Of a stretch of DNA of 64,000 bases, positions 25,292-36,082 are shown piece by piece. The position numbers and the translations under genes are program-made. Positions within the stretch are counted from its first letter, which is position 1; each line of letters starts with the position of its first letter. This stretch comes from Papiliotrema nemorosa (taxonomy: Eukaryota > Basidiomycota > Tremellomycetes > Tremellales > Rhynchogastremaceae), in the NCBI GenBank assembly GCA_032158125.1, contig JASKOT010000013.1:310001-374000 (forward strand). Direction: 5' to 3'. The notes beneath the pieces were generated by a model. It searched no databases. It saw only the letters and a list, made by a program, of their open reading frames with translations, and had not been told where the DNA came from.

Positions 25292-25437
25292 ATGTCGCAA
25301 AAGTGTATTAATGCATGGCATACCAGAACAAGGGCAAATAATAAAAGTAAAAAGAACGAAGTCTTATAGGTCGTCTCAAGGCATCAAGCCGAGACAGAAT
25401 CGTATTTTTTTCTGATTTTCTCACATTTCTCCACCTT

Positions 25438-26607
25438 TCATTCCCTCTTCCTCTTTCCATTCTTAGCGTGCTCCTCCCACGTCTTCGGCATCTTCGGAAG
25501 GGCTTTCACTGCCGCTCGAGTGACCTTAGGCATGGCATCAAAGTCCAAACCGTAGATCGCGTTTCGGCTCACTTGCGATTCTGACACGGCAAGAGAGTGA
25601 GTGGCGACTTGGGTGGCGTCGAGGCAGATTGAGCCAGTAGGAGTGGCCAAGTGGTGAGTGCTGGTTGACGAGGAGCTTGACGAGGTAGACGAAGTCAATG
25701 AGCTCGATACGAAACCCAATGCCTCCGGATCGGGTTCCGGGTAGACCTGGCTGGGTCTTGATCGTTTGGCCGGTCGATATCGATCATATTGGTGGCGTGG
25801 CGCCATCCTGCTCGACATCGGTACCATCTCCGCGCCACCGGCCACAACCTCGACCTGCTTTTTGGCCACTGTTACCTCCACCTCTGCCTCTGCCACTACT
25901 GCCGCTGGAATCGATACTTCCTCCAACTCGATAAACTGCCTTTTCCTCCCATACCTATACAGCGGTCGCATCTCTGAACGCTCGACCGGGAGGGACAGGT
26001 ACGTCGGGTAGGCTACCGTCGTCATGTAGCTAGGTGTGGGCATTGTCGAGGAGACGAGCGGACAATCGAAATGGGTATAGGCAGTGATGAAGTCTGCTTC
26101 TTCCCTCGAGACCACCAAAGGTAGAATCTCCCTCTCATGTCGAGACGCTGCGGCGTGTACCTCTTCCGGAGTAGGCATAACTCGTCGCATCATCATTTCC
26201 TGCGCTAATCAGTCCAATTTAAAATCGATCTGAGACTTGTCGGCGAGAGTAGTGGATACGGTACTCACCGTCTCGTGGACTGCTCGCTTGTAGGCTACCT
26301 CCGCCTCGCCCTGCACTCCGCCACTTCTCCACGCGTCAAACCAGATCGGCGCGTTACCTGGCCTAAGTCGCGAATTCGACTTGAAGATTCGATCCTGCTC
26401 TGTCAGTTGTCGCGTGTTGCCATCGGGCAGGGAGCTCACCGGGTGGTACCTCGACATGCGCCGAGCACTCAGATCGGTCCAAGTGTCGCGCTCCATCTCC
26501 CTCATTCGCTCTGCGGGGGTGAGCTCAGCGTAGGGGATGGTAGTCGCTGGCTCAGCTGGGGTGAGGTCGCTATTGCTCATATGTCGGTTGGTGATGAACT
26601 TGGACAT
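25438..26607 (-). CDS. Hypothetical protein
   Basis: Two exons, 26607-26269 and 26199-25438, joined by a 69-nt intron with good GT..AG ends (366 residues). I do not recognise a family. The N-terminal 110 residues are charged and helical (ELTPAERMREMERDTWTDL, SNSRLRPGNAPIWFDAWRSG), the middle has tyrosine-rich and Val/Glu-rich segments, and a serine-only run lies near 25,650-25,690. The C-terminus is basic (HAKNGKRKRE), consistent with a nuclear localisation signal. No signal peptide or membrane helix is visible. The ATG at 26607 is the first in frame. The conserved-looking part is the N-terminal block around the PIWFDAW motif. It is convergent with the lipase gene, ending 146 bp from it. Confidence 0.6.
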
Positions 26608-27025
26608 TGTTGCCTTGATTGCAAGTGATTGTGAGTGACGAACAATGTACAGTCAGTAGTGTGGTGATGGTAGAATGAATCGAGGGGAGACTCTCTCGCC
26701 GACTGGGCAGCTTCTTAAGTATGTGCAGGGGGAGCATATCGAGAGCGGTGCAGTATGGCTGGAAATTTGGTCCATATCGATATCTAGTTGAGCGACTGGT
26801 AGCGAATTGAGATTTCGACTGGATCTTTCAGAATCACCATATCGGGACTTTTCAGCTCCATCGATCGTGCGAGCATCCATGTATGGTCGTACAGCCTTCG
26901 GTGAGACCATTTCGAAGTTCAATTAGTAGGCTGATCAGTCCGGATAGAATGGGCCCACGGGTTTCAAGCGATAAAAGCTGCATTATACTTATCTGAAATC
27001 ATCGCAAGACCATCATGATCGCTTG
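26608..27025. other. Spacer upstream of the 366-residue hypothetical gene at 25438-26607
   Basis: 418 bp between the Hikeshi stop and the hypothetical gene start. A short open frame on the minus strand has no supporting features. Confidence 0.55.
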
Positions 27026-27868
27026 TCAATCCTCTCTGTCCAAGAAAGACGCGCCTCTATCATTCTCGATTTTCCGGTTGAAATTGCTATACCATTTCTC
27101 AAAGACGGATAGCGGGATTGGTGTGTCCGGTCTGCAGGTCAGCACATGTATAGGCACCTCATCAATTGGCTCACGTCAATTTAACCTCTCCGAAAGAATG
27201 CAAGTAGTTGAAGAGCTACGTATCAGTTCCATCGGAAGCGGTTCGACTTTGGGATAGACTCACATTCTTGATGATCTTCTCTGCAACCTTACCCACGTCC
27301 ACCTTTTGCGCTACCTCCTTGCCCTTCCCTTCCCCTGTACCTGATATAGACTGTTGCAACGCTTCCAGCTGTTGCAATGGCGCTATCTCTATCCCTAAAT
27401 TGGCAGGAGGCGATGGACCTTGAGGTATAGATGAAGGGAGATGTGGCCGAAGTCGGTAAATGGCTGATGGCTTGTTATTCGTCAAGCTGCACGATCAGCA
27501 GGCTTCATACGTCGCTGAAGGAGTTGACATACACCCCAAGGGGTATGTAGTCGGCCCCAGGCCAAGCGAAATGTACAGAAGCGCCGTAACCATCGGGAAA
27601 CGGGACTGTGGGTTAGAAGGGCCCTACACGGCTGCCTACAGCTTACCTGTCCCAAGAAGGAAGACGGTGAGATGGTTGATGTCATATGGCTGCTCGAGAG
27701 GAAAGACAAAATGCGTGTCATCTCTGTGCTGGATCAGTCATGTTGCGTTCCATACAGCGGGAACCGGCATACATTTGTTGCAAGTTGGTCTGGCTAGCTA
27801 TTAGCTCCAAGGGGCGACTTTGAAGAGGAAACCTACACAAGTCGACCGGCGACTATCGCTCCGAACAT
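27026..27868 (-). CDS. OPI10: Hikeshi/OPI10 nuclear import carrier
   Basis: Seven exons: 27868-27837, 27793-27773 (21 nt), 27723-27647, 27605-27533, 27486-27264, 27215-27175, 27131-27026 (190 residues; human Hikeshi is 197). The order of motifs is diagnostic: MFGAIVAGRLVQTNLQQ at the start, DDTHFVFPLEQPYDINHL, FLLGTVPFPDGYGASVHF, LTNNKPSAIYRLRP, then the C-terminal VFEKWYSNFNRK. Hikeshi carries Hsp70 into the nucleus during heat stress; the yeast orthologue was found through inositol excretion. Splice sites were chosen to restore these motifs, and all phases agree. The neighbouring RPL15 gene is divergent, sharing a 362-bp promoter region. Confidence 0.93.
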
Positions 27869-28230
27869 GATGAGATAGTGGGACTGATGTAGTCGCGAGT
27901 GTCAAGGCAGGTCAAGCTGGGATCTACGGTTGAGAAGCTCTGTTGTTGCCTTTGCACAGGCCAGTGACGAAAGCGGACACCCAAAGTGGAGGTGAGATCG
28001 CATCAGCCACGTGGCGGTGGTCCCGGGTGGCGACGGTGTTTCCGGCGTTATCGTCAACCAAAACTTCCCCTAGACGAGTGGCATCAGCAACTTCAGGAAT
28101 CCCGTCTTCTGAAATATTTGATCCCGCTCTGGGCCCTACCACCCAGGCTGGCTGGGGGGTCGTGCTCGCTACCTCTTTCAACGTTTTCACCATCATCCTA
28201 CCCCTTTATCCTTCAAAAAATTAGGTCGCG
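27869..28230. other. Divergent promoter, Hikeshi and RPL15
   Basis: 362 bp; contains the CACGTG site listed separately. No gene seen. Confidence 0.6.
28008..28013. promoter_or_regulatory. CACGTG palindrome in the Hikeshi-RPL15 promoter
   Basis: Single E-box CACGTG, 140 bp from the Hikeshi start and 218 bp from the RPL15 start. bHLH factors such as Cbf1 bind this sequence in fungi; function here is a guess. Confidence 0.3.
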
Positions 28231-28880
28231 ATGGGAGCCTACAAGTACCTGAGTGAGCTCTACACCAAGAAGCAATCGGACGTTCTCCAGTTCGTCTCTC
28301 GAGTCCGATGCTGGGAGTACCGACAACTCGCCATTATCCACCGAGCTTCCCGACCTTCTCGACCTGACAAGGCTCGACGATTGGGTTACAAGGCCAAGCA
28401 AGGTTACCTCATCTACCGAGTTCGAGTTCGACGAGGAAACCGAAAGAAGCCTGCGCCAAAGGGTGCTACTTACGGTAAACCCGTTCGACAGGGTATCAAC
28501 CACTTGAAGTACCAACGAGGATTGAAGAGCACTGCCGAGGAGCGAGTCGCCCGAAGATGTGGTAACCTCCGAGTGTGAGTTTATACAACAAGTGCAGTTT
28601 TGGGATGTGTGTTGATGGGCAGCCTCAACTCGTACTGGATCAACCAAGATGGTGTCTACAAATACTACGAGGTCATCCTTGTCGAGTGAGTGAAAAGCTT
28701 TGAAGGGAAGATATGTTCGCTGACCTTTCTTCTTCCTTCTGCTCTCCCTCAAACATCGTTACTATCTATCATCTGCTTCTCCTCGCATCCACCTTGTATA
28801 CTCTCCCCTCGACCGAAAATTCCCCTGTGTCCCGTTCTCCCTTTAGCCCCCAACACAAGGCCATCCGACGAGACGCCCGA

Positions 28881-28919
<39 letters not shown>

Positions 28920-29151
28920 GCCCGAGGTCTCACCGCCGAGGGAAAGCGAAACAGAGGTCTCGGCAAGGGATCCAAGTACAACCACACCCCCGCCCGAGCT
29001 ACCTGGAGGAAGCACAACACGTGAGTTACCCCTCAGCACCCCATGGTTCTTGGAGCGGATGTCTGCTGTGTTCCGCTCCTCTGGCTTTGTCGTGCTCCTG
29101 TCATTGGAATGGCGCTGATAAGACAGTCTCTCTCTCCGACGATACCGATAA
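28231..29151 (+). CDS. RPL15: 60S ribosomal protein L15
   Basis: Exons 28231-28574, 28623-28685, 28847-29020, 29127-29151 (201 residues). The protein starts [18 protein letters not shown] and contains [41 protein letters not shown] and the C-terminal [15 protein letters not shown] followed by RKHNTLSLRRYR, all typical of eukaryotic L15. It is part of the large ribosomal subunit and contacts 25S rRNA. Codon choice is strongly biased toward C-ending codons and CGA/AAG, as expected for a highly expressed gene. The last exon encodes only eight residues plus the stop. Introns 2 and 3 (161 and 106 nt) are longer than the local norm. Confidence 0.97.
29052..29079 (+). other. Perfect 8-bp hairpin inside RPL15 intron 3
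   Basis: GGAGCGGA at 29052-29059 pairs with TCCGCTCC at 29072-29079 around a 12-nt loop. It lies in the 106-nt third intron, just upstream of the branch site. It may bring splice sites together or be part of an intronic RNA; no C/D or H/ACA box was identified. Confidence 0.5.
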
Positions 29152-29896
29152 GCGTCTCGCTTTTAGTTGCGCAAAATCTCGATACAAACGGATGGCGTGC
29201 AGCTATGGTGGATTCTTGGAGATGGAGCTGTGTACTAGGGTGCTCTGCGGTGGAGCGGATTGTAACGATGGTATCACACCGTTCTTATGTTACGAGGCGG
29301 ATGCATTTTCTCTCATTCTGCGGAACTCGGGGTACTCTTTGACGGGGCAAAGGTGTTGGGTGTGCAAGTAGGCACCATTGGCATTTACTGCTTCACGAAA
29401 ACTGGATTCCTTGACCTCGTTCAACCCATGAAATGACGTTTGTGATCAGTGTTGCTTGATAATTGTGCACAGCGTAGTCAACAGCGAGAGATGTGGGAGC
29501 ACAGGAGCGCTGGGTAAATGTCTCCATCCTACTCGGATGTCCAGAAGCCTGCTGTCATCCCCCACCACACCTAAGAGTACTGATCTCCCTGTTGGTAGAT
29601 TACGCTGCTATATGCGGTACTCATCAGACCTTGAGCCCAGTAAGACCAGTGGTAGGGGAAGGGAAGGGAAGGGTCGGAAATAAGCCATCGCAAGTATCGG
29701 CGATAACATAACGCCGAAACACTCCCCCCTTCTTCCCTCTCCGGCTTCTGCTCAGCGGCCATGTCCGCCTTTGCCTCCTCTCCCCTCGCCTCTCTGCTCA
29801 CTGGCCCGTTCTGCCCGGGTGGTTCGCTGCAAATCCTGCAATAATCGATACGCAACCACTCTCTTCCACCCTACATCCTACCTTCTCACTTCAAAA
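29152..29896. other. Spacer between RPL15 and RPL12
   Basis: 745 bp with the RPL15 3' end and RPL12 promoter; a GGGAAGGGAAGGGAAGGG purine run at about 29,656-29,673. No gene recognised. Confidence 0.55.
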
Positions 29897-31078
29897 ATGG
29901 CGCCAAAGATCGACCCCAACGAGATCAAGGTGGGTCTCAATCTATCTCTGCCGTTCTCTACGCCAAGAAGCGCTCGTCGACTCGATATGGCGTAGGAGAA
30001 TTGGTGTATTGGGATACGTGAAGGACTATAGCTGATCATATATCTTCATTCTTTGCCCCTTTCCCCTCGCTACGCCTCACATATCCTCTCGGTATCATCT
30101 GGACACTCGAATCTCTATCGATGTCAACATGGATCCTCCTCGTTTTCGCTGAATTCGAATGCGCATTTTCGCTTTTGTTGGAACGATAGATCATCTACCT
30201 CCGAGCTGTCGGTGGAGAGGTCGGTGCTTCGTCTGCGCTCGCCCCTAAGATTGGTCCTCTCGGTCTTGTGAGTGCCATTCCTGTTTGAAGCAAAGGTCCG
30301 CTTGGAGAGAGGCAGGGCAGCGAGAAGAATGTTGCAGGGTAGGGGTTGGATATCCAGGCGGTGAAGATCGGTGTATGGGTTCAGGGGGAATGGGGCATAT
30401 CATCGTTGAAGAACATATGCTGATCTGTCTTCCTTTATCATCGTCGACTCCATCGATTCACACACACTTTCGCTCTCAATCTTTTCCCATCTTCGCTCTA
30501 CCCTCGAAAATTCCTCAATCAACCGTTACACCCTACAGTCCCCCAAGAAAGTCGGAGAAGATATCGCCAAAGCCACCCAGGACTGGAAAGGTCTCCGAGT
30601 GACTTGTCAACTCACCATCCAAAACCGACAAGCCGCCGTCTCGGTCGTCCCATCCGCCTCTGCCCTTGTCATCAAGGCTCTCAAGGGTGAGTCACTTTTC
30701 GCTCCCCACCTGGTATGGGTCGAACTGGCCCACCTACATCTTTGCGAGATCGACAGACCCGCACGGTCTCTATCATGAATGGATCGCTGATTGTCAGAGC
30801 CCCCAAGGGACCGAAAGAAGGAGAAGAACATCAAACACTCCGGTAACATCCCCCTCGACCAAATCTACGACGTAAGCTTACCCCCATCAACACGAGTATC
30901 GGGCTAATGTCAGATTGCCCGAAAACTCGCCCACAAATCTTTCGCCAAGAACCTGGCAGGTGGTGTCAAGGAGGTCTTGGGTACATGCCAATCTGTCGGA
31001 TGCACAGTCGACGGAAAGCCTCCTCATGATATCATCGAGGCTATCGATGACGGAGAGATCGCTGTCCCGGAAGAGTAG
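29897..31078 (+). CDS. RPL12: 60S ribosomal protein L12
   Basis: Exons 29897-29929, 30190-30267, 30539-30686, 30798-30871, 30914-31078 (165 residues, the standard length). Reads [20 protein letters not shown], then [53 protein letters not shown] and [18 protein letters not shown], with no ambiguous splice. L12 sits at the base of the ribosomal stalk near the GTPase centre. The first two introns (260 and 271 nt) are five to six times longer than most introns in this window, a common feature of ribosomal protein genes and of intronic small RNA hosts, though I could not identify a snoRNA in them. Confidence 0.97.
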
Positions 31079-31435
31079 AGTTTCGGGCTGAAGGGGGTCA
31101 TGATTGTAGGATTATGCATGGGCCACTGAGACGACGAAGAGTTCCGCCGTTAGGCGGGACGATGAGTGAACTTTGCAATTAGGCACTTCCGTCCTGGATC
31201 ATCCTTGAGCATATCGACAGAACCTTCTGCAAATACGCCTTTCCCTACGAATGCCACCTGAACTACAGCCTCTCCACGGCGACAAGCTGCCACATCTGCG
31301 GACAGCCAGTGCACCCCTCACGCGTGCCCAGTCGTCTCACAGTCAACAGACAGACTCGCCGTACGTCCACCGGGGGTTGACATACAAATGCATATTCCAA
31401 GACCTTTACGTTCATCACGTCTACTCTTCACAAAT

Positions 31436-32652
31436 CTAGTCTGAAGCCACATCATCCGGATCAACCTCTCCATCACTATCATCGTCTACCATAAGCCCCC
31501 GCCCCGAACTCAAGTGGACTACCGCATGAGAGTGGACGTGCGACTCACCGACCACATCGCCCGAAGCGGCCACAGCAGCCTCTGCCTCTGCTTGTCTCAG
31601 AGCAGCTCTGATCTTCTCGTCGTCTGATTCAGGATCGTTGGTAGGATGGGCAGGAGGTAAAAGATCGACAGGTTTGAGATTACGTTTGTTCCGTATTCTA
31701 CTTGATCAGCCGGACCCCGGGATACAAACCCTGGTATGGGTGTAGACCTCGCTCTTTATATAGGTGTCGATATGTGCTATCCGGATGGGTGCTGCAGGTT
31801 GAGGGATGGGGCTTACTTTGTATCTGCGCCAGCTTCCAGCAAACTTCCAACTGCACATCAGCCCCTTTCCAGAGTGGTTACACCGGCAGTAGGAATGGCA
31901 GACAGACATATCCACGGCGCAGTGGGGCTTACCCACGTGCAGGGATACTAACCAAGGTACAATCTCAACCCTTCGGCTTCTTCCCATCGATTCCTCACGG
32001 CGATGTGTAGAGGCGTATCTCCCCCTAAACGATTCCTGAGATCGACATCACAGGTATCATGGCACAATATCGTCTCCAACACTGCGGTGGATCCATGCGT
32101 GACTCTGTGCATCGGTCAGTACCTCTTATTTTTCGGAGGAGAAGTCAAGACGTACGCGTAGTGGAGAGCTGGAAGGGGTGCATCAGTGTTAGACCTTTCG
32201 TGTTGGGGTGGTATTTACCAGTGTTGCCGAGTCTACATTGTCAGCTCTCAGGTCTAGACTGATCACATGGTCGTATATCAACGTCGCCGAGAATAGCCCC
32301 CGACCATGCTCATGCGCTGCTTTGTATCGCCAGAGGATGAGGATTGAATTGAATCATCATGGCAACTTACCCGTCTACTCCATTCACATCCTGTAAATGT
32401 TCTAGCGCACTCTCGAGTAAACTCTCATTATCCGTCTTGGCAGCCGCCAACAGTCTCTCCACTATCTGTCAGCCCTCACCATCGCGTCCAGACCTTCTCT
32501 CAGAGTCACAATGTCACGCTCGGGTCGATGTGAATCGCCTTCGACGAGTGAAAGGACGGAAGAGTCCACTCACAAGCGCTAGCTCCGTCCGACTCGTCCT
32601 CGTCTTGCGGTGGTGGTGGAAGCGGGGCAGATCTCTTGGGCGCACCGCTCAT
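31436..32652 (-). CDS. Small ankyrin-repeat protein (YGL242C-like)
   Basis: Eight exons: 32652-32574, 32461-32371, 32232-32219, 32168-32156, 32104-31953, 31850-31817, 31697-31549, 31518-31436 (204 residues). Two exons are only 14 and 13 nt, and together with their neighbours they spell GLGNTALHYAVTHGST, an ankyrin core that exists only after splicing. A second repeat reads LGGDTPLHIAVRNR and a third VGSLLEAGADTKIRN. The N-terminus is proline-rich (APLPPPPQDEDE), the C-terminus acidic. Ankyrin repeats mediate protein binding; the yeast protein YGL242C has similar size and arrangement but no assigned role. The fold is secure, the orthology a guess. Confidence 0.82.
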
Positions 32653-33119
32653 CTTGCTTGGAAGTCGTAGCTCGTAGGTAGATAACGGACGATCAACGAG
32701 AGTGACAGCGCAATGAATGGTTGTCTGTCGCGCAACCTGAAACGTCGTCATTGTCAACTTCCATCGGAAACGCTGCTGTACTTTCTGCGTTTCTACAACG
32801 CTACTTTCTTCCCTCACTGCTACCGTCAGTATTGCAAGCTGTCTTCAGCTCAATCAGCTTCACAAGTATGCGCATAGGATGTCTACACAAGAAAGAGTCC
32901 ATGAATGTTTATGTTAAATTTGATGATATGACCCCGTCTCGTATCGTACCGTCTCGTTCCTCCCGTTATCTTCATTGCCACACGAGCGCATGTATATACT
33001 TGATGCGCGTCTTGCAGCTTCCTTCTCCTCCGTCTGACCCTCTGAAGGACACTTCGGCCTTTACACTTCTCTATTCCTCCTCCGCACCCTCTCTCATATG
33101 TGTCGTTGTTTATCGTTGC
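32653..33119. other. Spacer, ankyrin gene promoter
   Basis: 467 bp between the carrier 3' end and the ankyrin gene start. Nothing recognisable. Confidence 0.55.
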
Positions 33120-35397
33120 CTAAACGCCCAGACGACGCTTCGCGTCCTCGTATACGATCCATGAGACCCCAACAGCCGGTCCAACTTTGAGGATACTCGG
33201 TAGCAGACCTTTATACAATCCTCTCGGACCCTCATTTTTGAGCGTCTGCTGTAAGACATCGACGAAGCCGGTATATTTCTGAGGATGGCCAGATGATCCC
33301 GAGGCTTGTAACCTTGTTCTGAGCAAGTTTATAGCTGACCATCAGCGGAGACTCCAAGCCGCGGCAATGATAGCTTACGGTAGACACTCGCAGCACCTAT
33401 ACTGCCTGATAGCGCACCGAATGACAGCACAGCGAAAACTTCCGGCTCGTCTTTCCCTGTCGAACGACAATATGTAGTCTTGAGCGTTTCATAAGTCCCC
33501 ATGTCGATCGCACTATACGGGAAGACTCCAACCAGCCCGAGCTGCTTGTCAGCGCAACTCCCATCTGCAATACGAAATACTAACAGTCAGACCACGGTAG
33601 TAAGCTCTAATACCGCCAGTCTTCCACATGGTCTTTGCTGTAGCTGCTACCGCGCGCCATCCTTGTGCTGGACCGACTTCACTCTGTATCCTCGTTTTGA
33701 GCGTTTCCAACCCGTATATGGCAAATTGCGAGGTGATACCTCCTACACCACCCGCGATGAACCGGGAAGAAGACGACAAGTCCGCTTGATCGGATACGCC
33801 ATCCCAATACTTGGCGAGGAACTTTTTCGACTGTTCATACGAGACAAACTTTATGGCTGATTCCTACTCGTTAGCCGATCATTTCAAAGATGTCCACGAC
33901 GACTCACGGGGAAGATTTTAGTCACGTTGAGTCCGTTACCGACCCAGAATGCTCTCAATCCGCCTCCGTCTACGTAGATGCACTTGACCGCGCCCCAGAG
34001 GTTGGAAGCCGCTCTCCAAGTCGTTTTGACAGGTTTTGGTAATGTCGACGCCTCGATGGCCGCTGAACTGTGAGGGGCGTGGGTAGTCGTGATCAGATAC
34101 ACTTTTAACCGATCAAATGGGGCAGTAACCGTTCGTGAGACTACACGTCAATCTCTCATCCCTAAAATAAAAGACATGTTGACCCACCTAGACCGGCTAT
34201 TCCTCCAGCGAGCAAAAACCGCCAAGCTTCATGTCGATCTTCATGTATCCCATCCTCGTCCATTGTATCCCCAAATTCATCTTCAGCCGGCTCTTCTTTC
34301 TTGCCTGTACCAAATAGCGCTGTACTGGTCGAGGTCTGTCCAGGTGGTTTCGGGAAGGACACATTCAAATCTCCATCTTTATCCACCCTCGCAGCGCCTC
34401 TGCCGTCCGAAAAGCGTTTCCTAACTTGGTAGACTGCCCATGAGCTCCATACATCACACTGAGACGGTTCTCACTCACATTTGTAAATTTCAAACGGGGT
34501 AGCTTTCCTCGGGAGCATGAATAAGAAATCCCTAAATTCCTTGAAAGTGATATACATATTCTCCCCTCCTACGCCCTTTCCACCCGCCGAAGCCGCACTA
34601 CCAGCCGCGAGGAACCGTACGAGATCGTCCACTGTCGCTGGGGTGATGTCGATGCCCGATCTAGACAACGCAGCTCTCATCTCAGGAGCGTCTAATCGTC
34701 CATCTTGATTCTTATCCAATTCTTGGAAAATCTCCCACAATTCGCGCTCCTGATCCCACAAGAACCGCCTGTGCGTCAGCGGACTCGTGCTTGTGCTTTT
34801 GGGCTCATCATGAGCTCACCTGAAATCACCCCATGCGATCCCTTTTGCACCCTTTCTCCCTTCGACAGAATCCGTCTGCGTATCAGGCAATAGATCATCC
34901 GCTCCACCCCATAACCTCGCCTGAGGTCGATTCTGCCTGACCCTCCTGACCAACTCCTCTTCGTATAGCTTTCTCAATCTATCAGCCCTTTCAGGCGACA
35001 AGGCAGTGATGGTATCCTGTCCTGGTAATTTCATACATTGCGTAGGGGTCGGTGTGTCATCGGGAAGATTTGGTAAATCAGGTAGAGAATCCCATAACGA
35101 TCGAAGTTTTGTTGCTCTAGCCGAGGCACCTTCTGATTGACGGAATTGGGTCAAGGTGGGTCGAGAGGGAGGTATGAGGTCTGGATTAGGTGGGTCGCGT
35201 AATGAAGCGGGAAGTGTGGGTTCTGGAGAAGAAGAGGGGGGGACGGGACGAAGAGCCGATTCATCGTGGTTTTGTGAACCGAGAAGGGGGTAATATGGTG
35301 TTGATGTAGACGACGAAGAGGAGGACGAAGAGGCGGACAGAGGGTTGGAAGAAGAACTGGCTCGAGAAGAGCTAGTACTGGAAGATGGATCGGTCAT
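33120..35397 (-). CDS. Calcium-regulated mitochondrial carrier (SCaMC/SAL1 type)
   Basis: Seven exons: 35397-34820, 34768-34479, 34433-34188, 34140-33908, 33863-33585, 33541-33379, 33334-33120 (667 residues). The N-terminal half is a regulatory region with a canonical EF-hand loop, DKNQDGRLDAPEM, and a second, degenerate one interrupted by a Gly/Ala-rich insert before YITFKEFRDFLFMLP. The C-terminal half has three mitochondrial carrier repeats, with motifs PFDRLK, a degenerate LETLK and PINLLR, and Gly-rich helices such as FIAGGVGGITSQF. Family members exchange ATP-Mg for phosphate across the inner mitochondrial membrane when cytosolic Ca2+ rises. A Ser-rich tract precedes the EF-hand region. 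Confidence 0.9.
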
Positions 35398-36082
35398 ATT
35401 GTCGGATCATCTGGGTTGCTCAGCAATACTCCTACAGAATATTGAGAATTTGCACACACAAGAGTCGAGCATGTGTTGAACAATTCTGCGTCTGCTCGAT
35501 CAGCACAAGCTATACGAGCAATCCTCAGATAGTCACTCACCGCTACAAGGTAGTAGGGAACCCTTATTCGTCGTGAAAACCAATCCAAAGGAAGTCGACA
35601 AGTCGGGCCAAAATCAAACCCGCTTGGAGGCCACCACGTCGTATGCGGAACTCGCCAGGAGGACTAGACAGAACCCCCTTTCTTGTCGTTGTGATCGACC
35701 TTGACAGATGATCGGTGTCTAAGCCGGGTGGTTTGATTGGTGCAAGTGAAGCGGTGGTCGCGTCGCTTGAACCCTCTTGGTTGTCACCACTGAAGATATT
35801 CCCCCTCCCCTCTGTCTTCGTCGGTCGTTCCCTATTTGTGGTGCTCCAAAATGACACTCCGCCTCTCCTGTCTTCCGACCATCCACGGCTCTCGGCATTA
35901 AACGGGCCACCCCGATAAGTACTACAAGACCATGGTACAGAGTGTATGAAGCGTCGACGGTACTTGCAATGGCTGCATAGGTGTACGTTCAGGTATGGCA
36001 GATGATATACGATGCATGCATGTCGTGATACAGAAGGGTGGGAGATGTTTCGTCGCTACATGTGCTCGATGTGGCGGTCGAC
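35398..36082. other. Spacer, mitochondrial carrier promoter
   Basis: 685 bp. A 97-codon minus-strand frame at 35564-35857 lacks a family match; it may be leader or chance. Confidence 0.5.
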
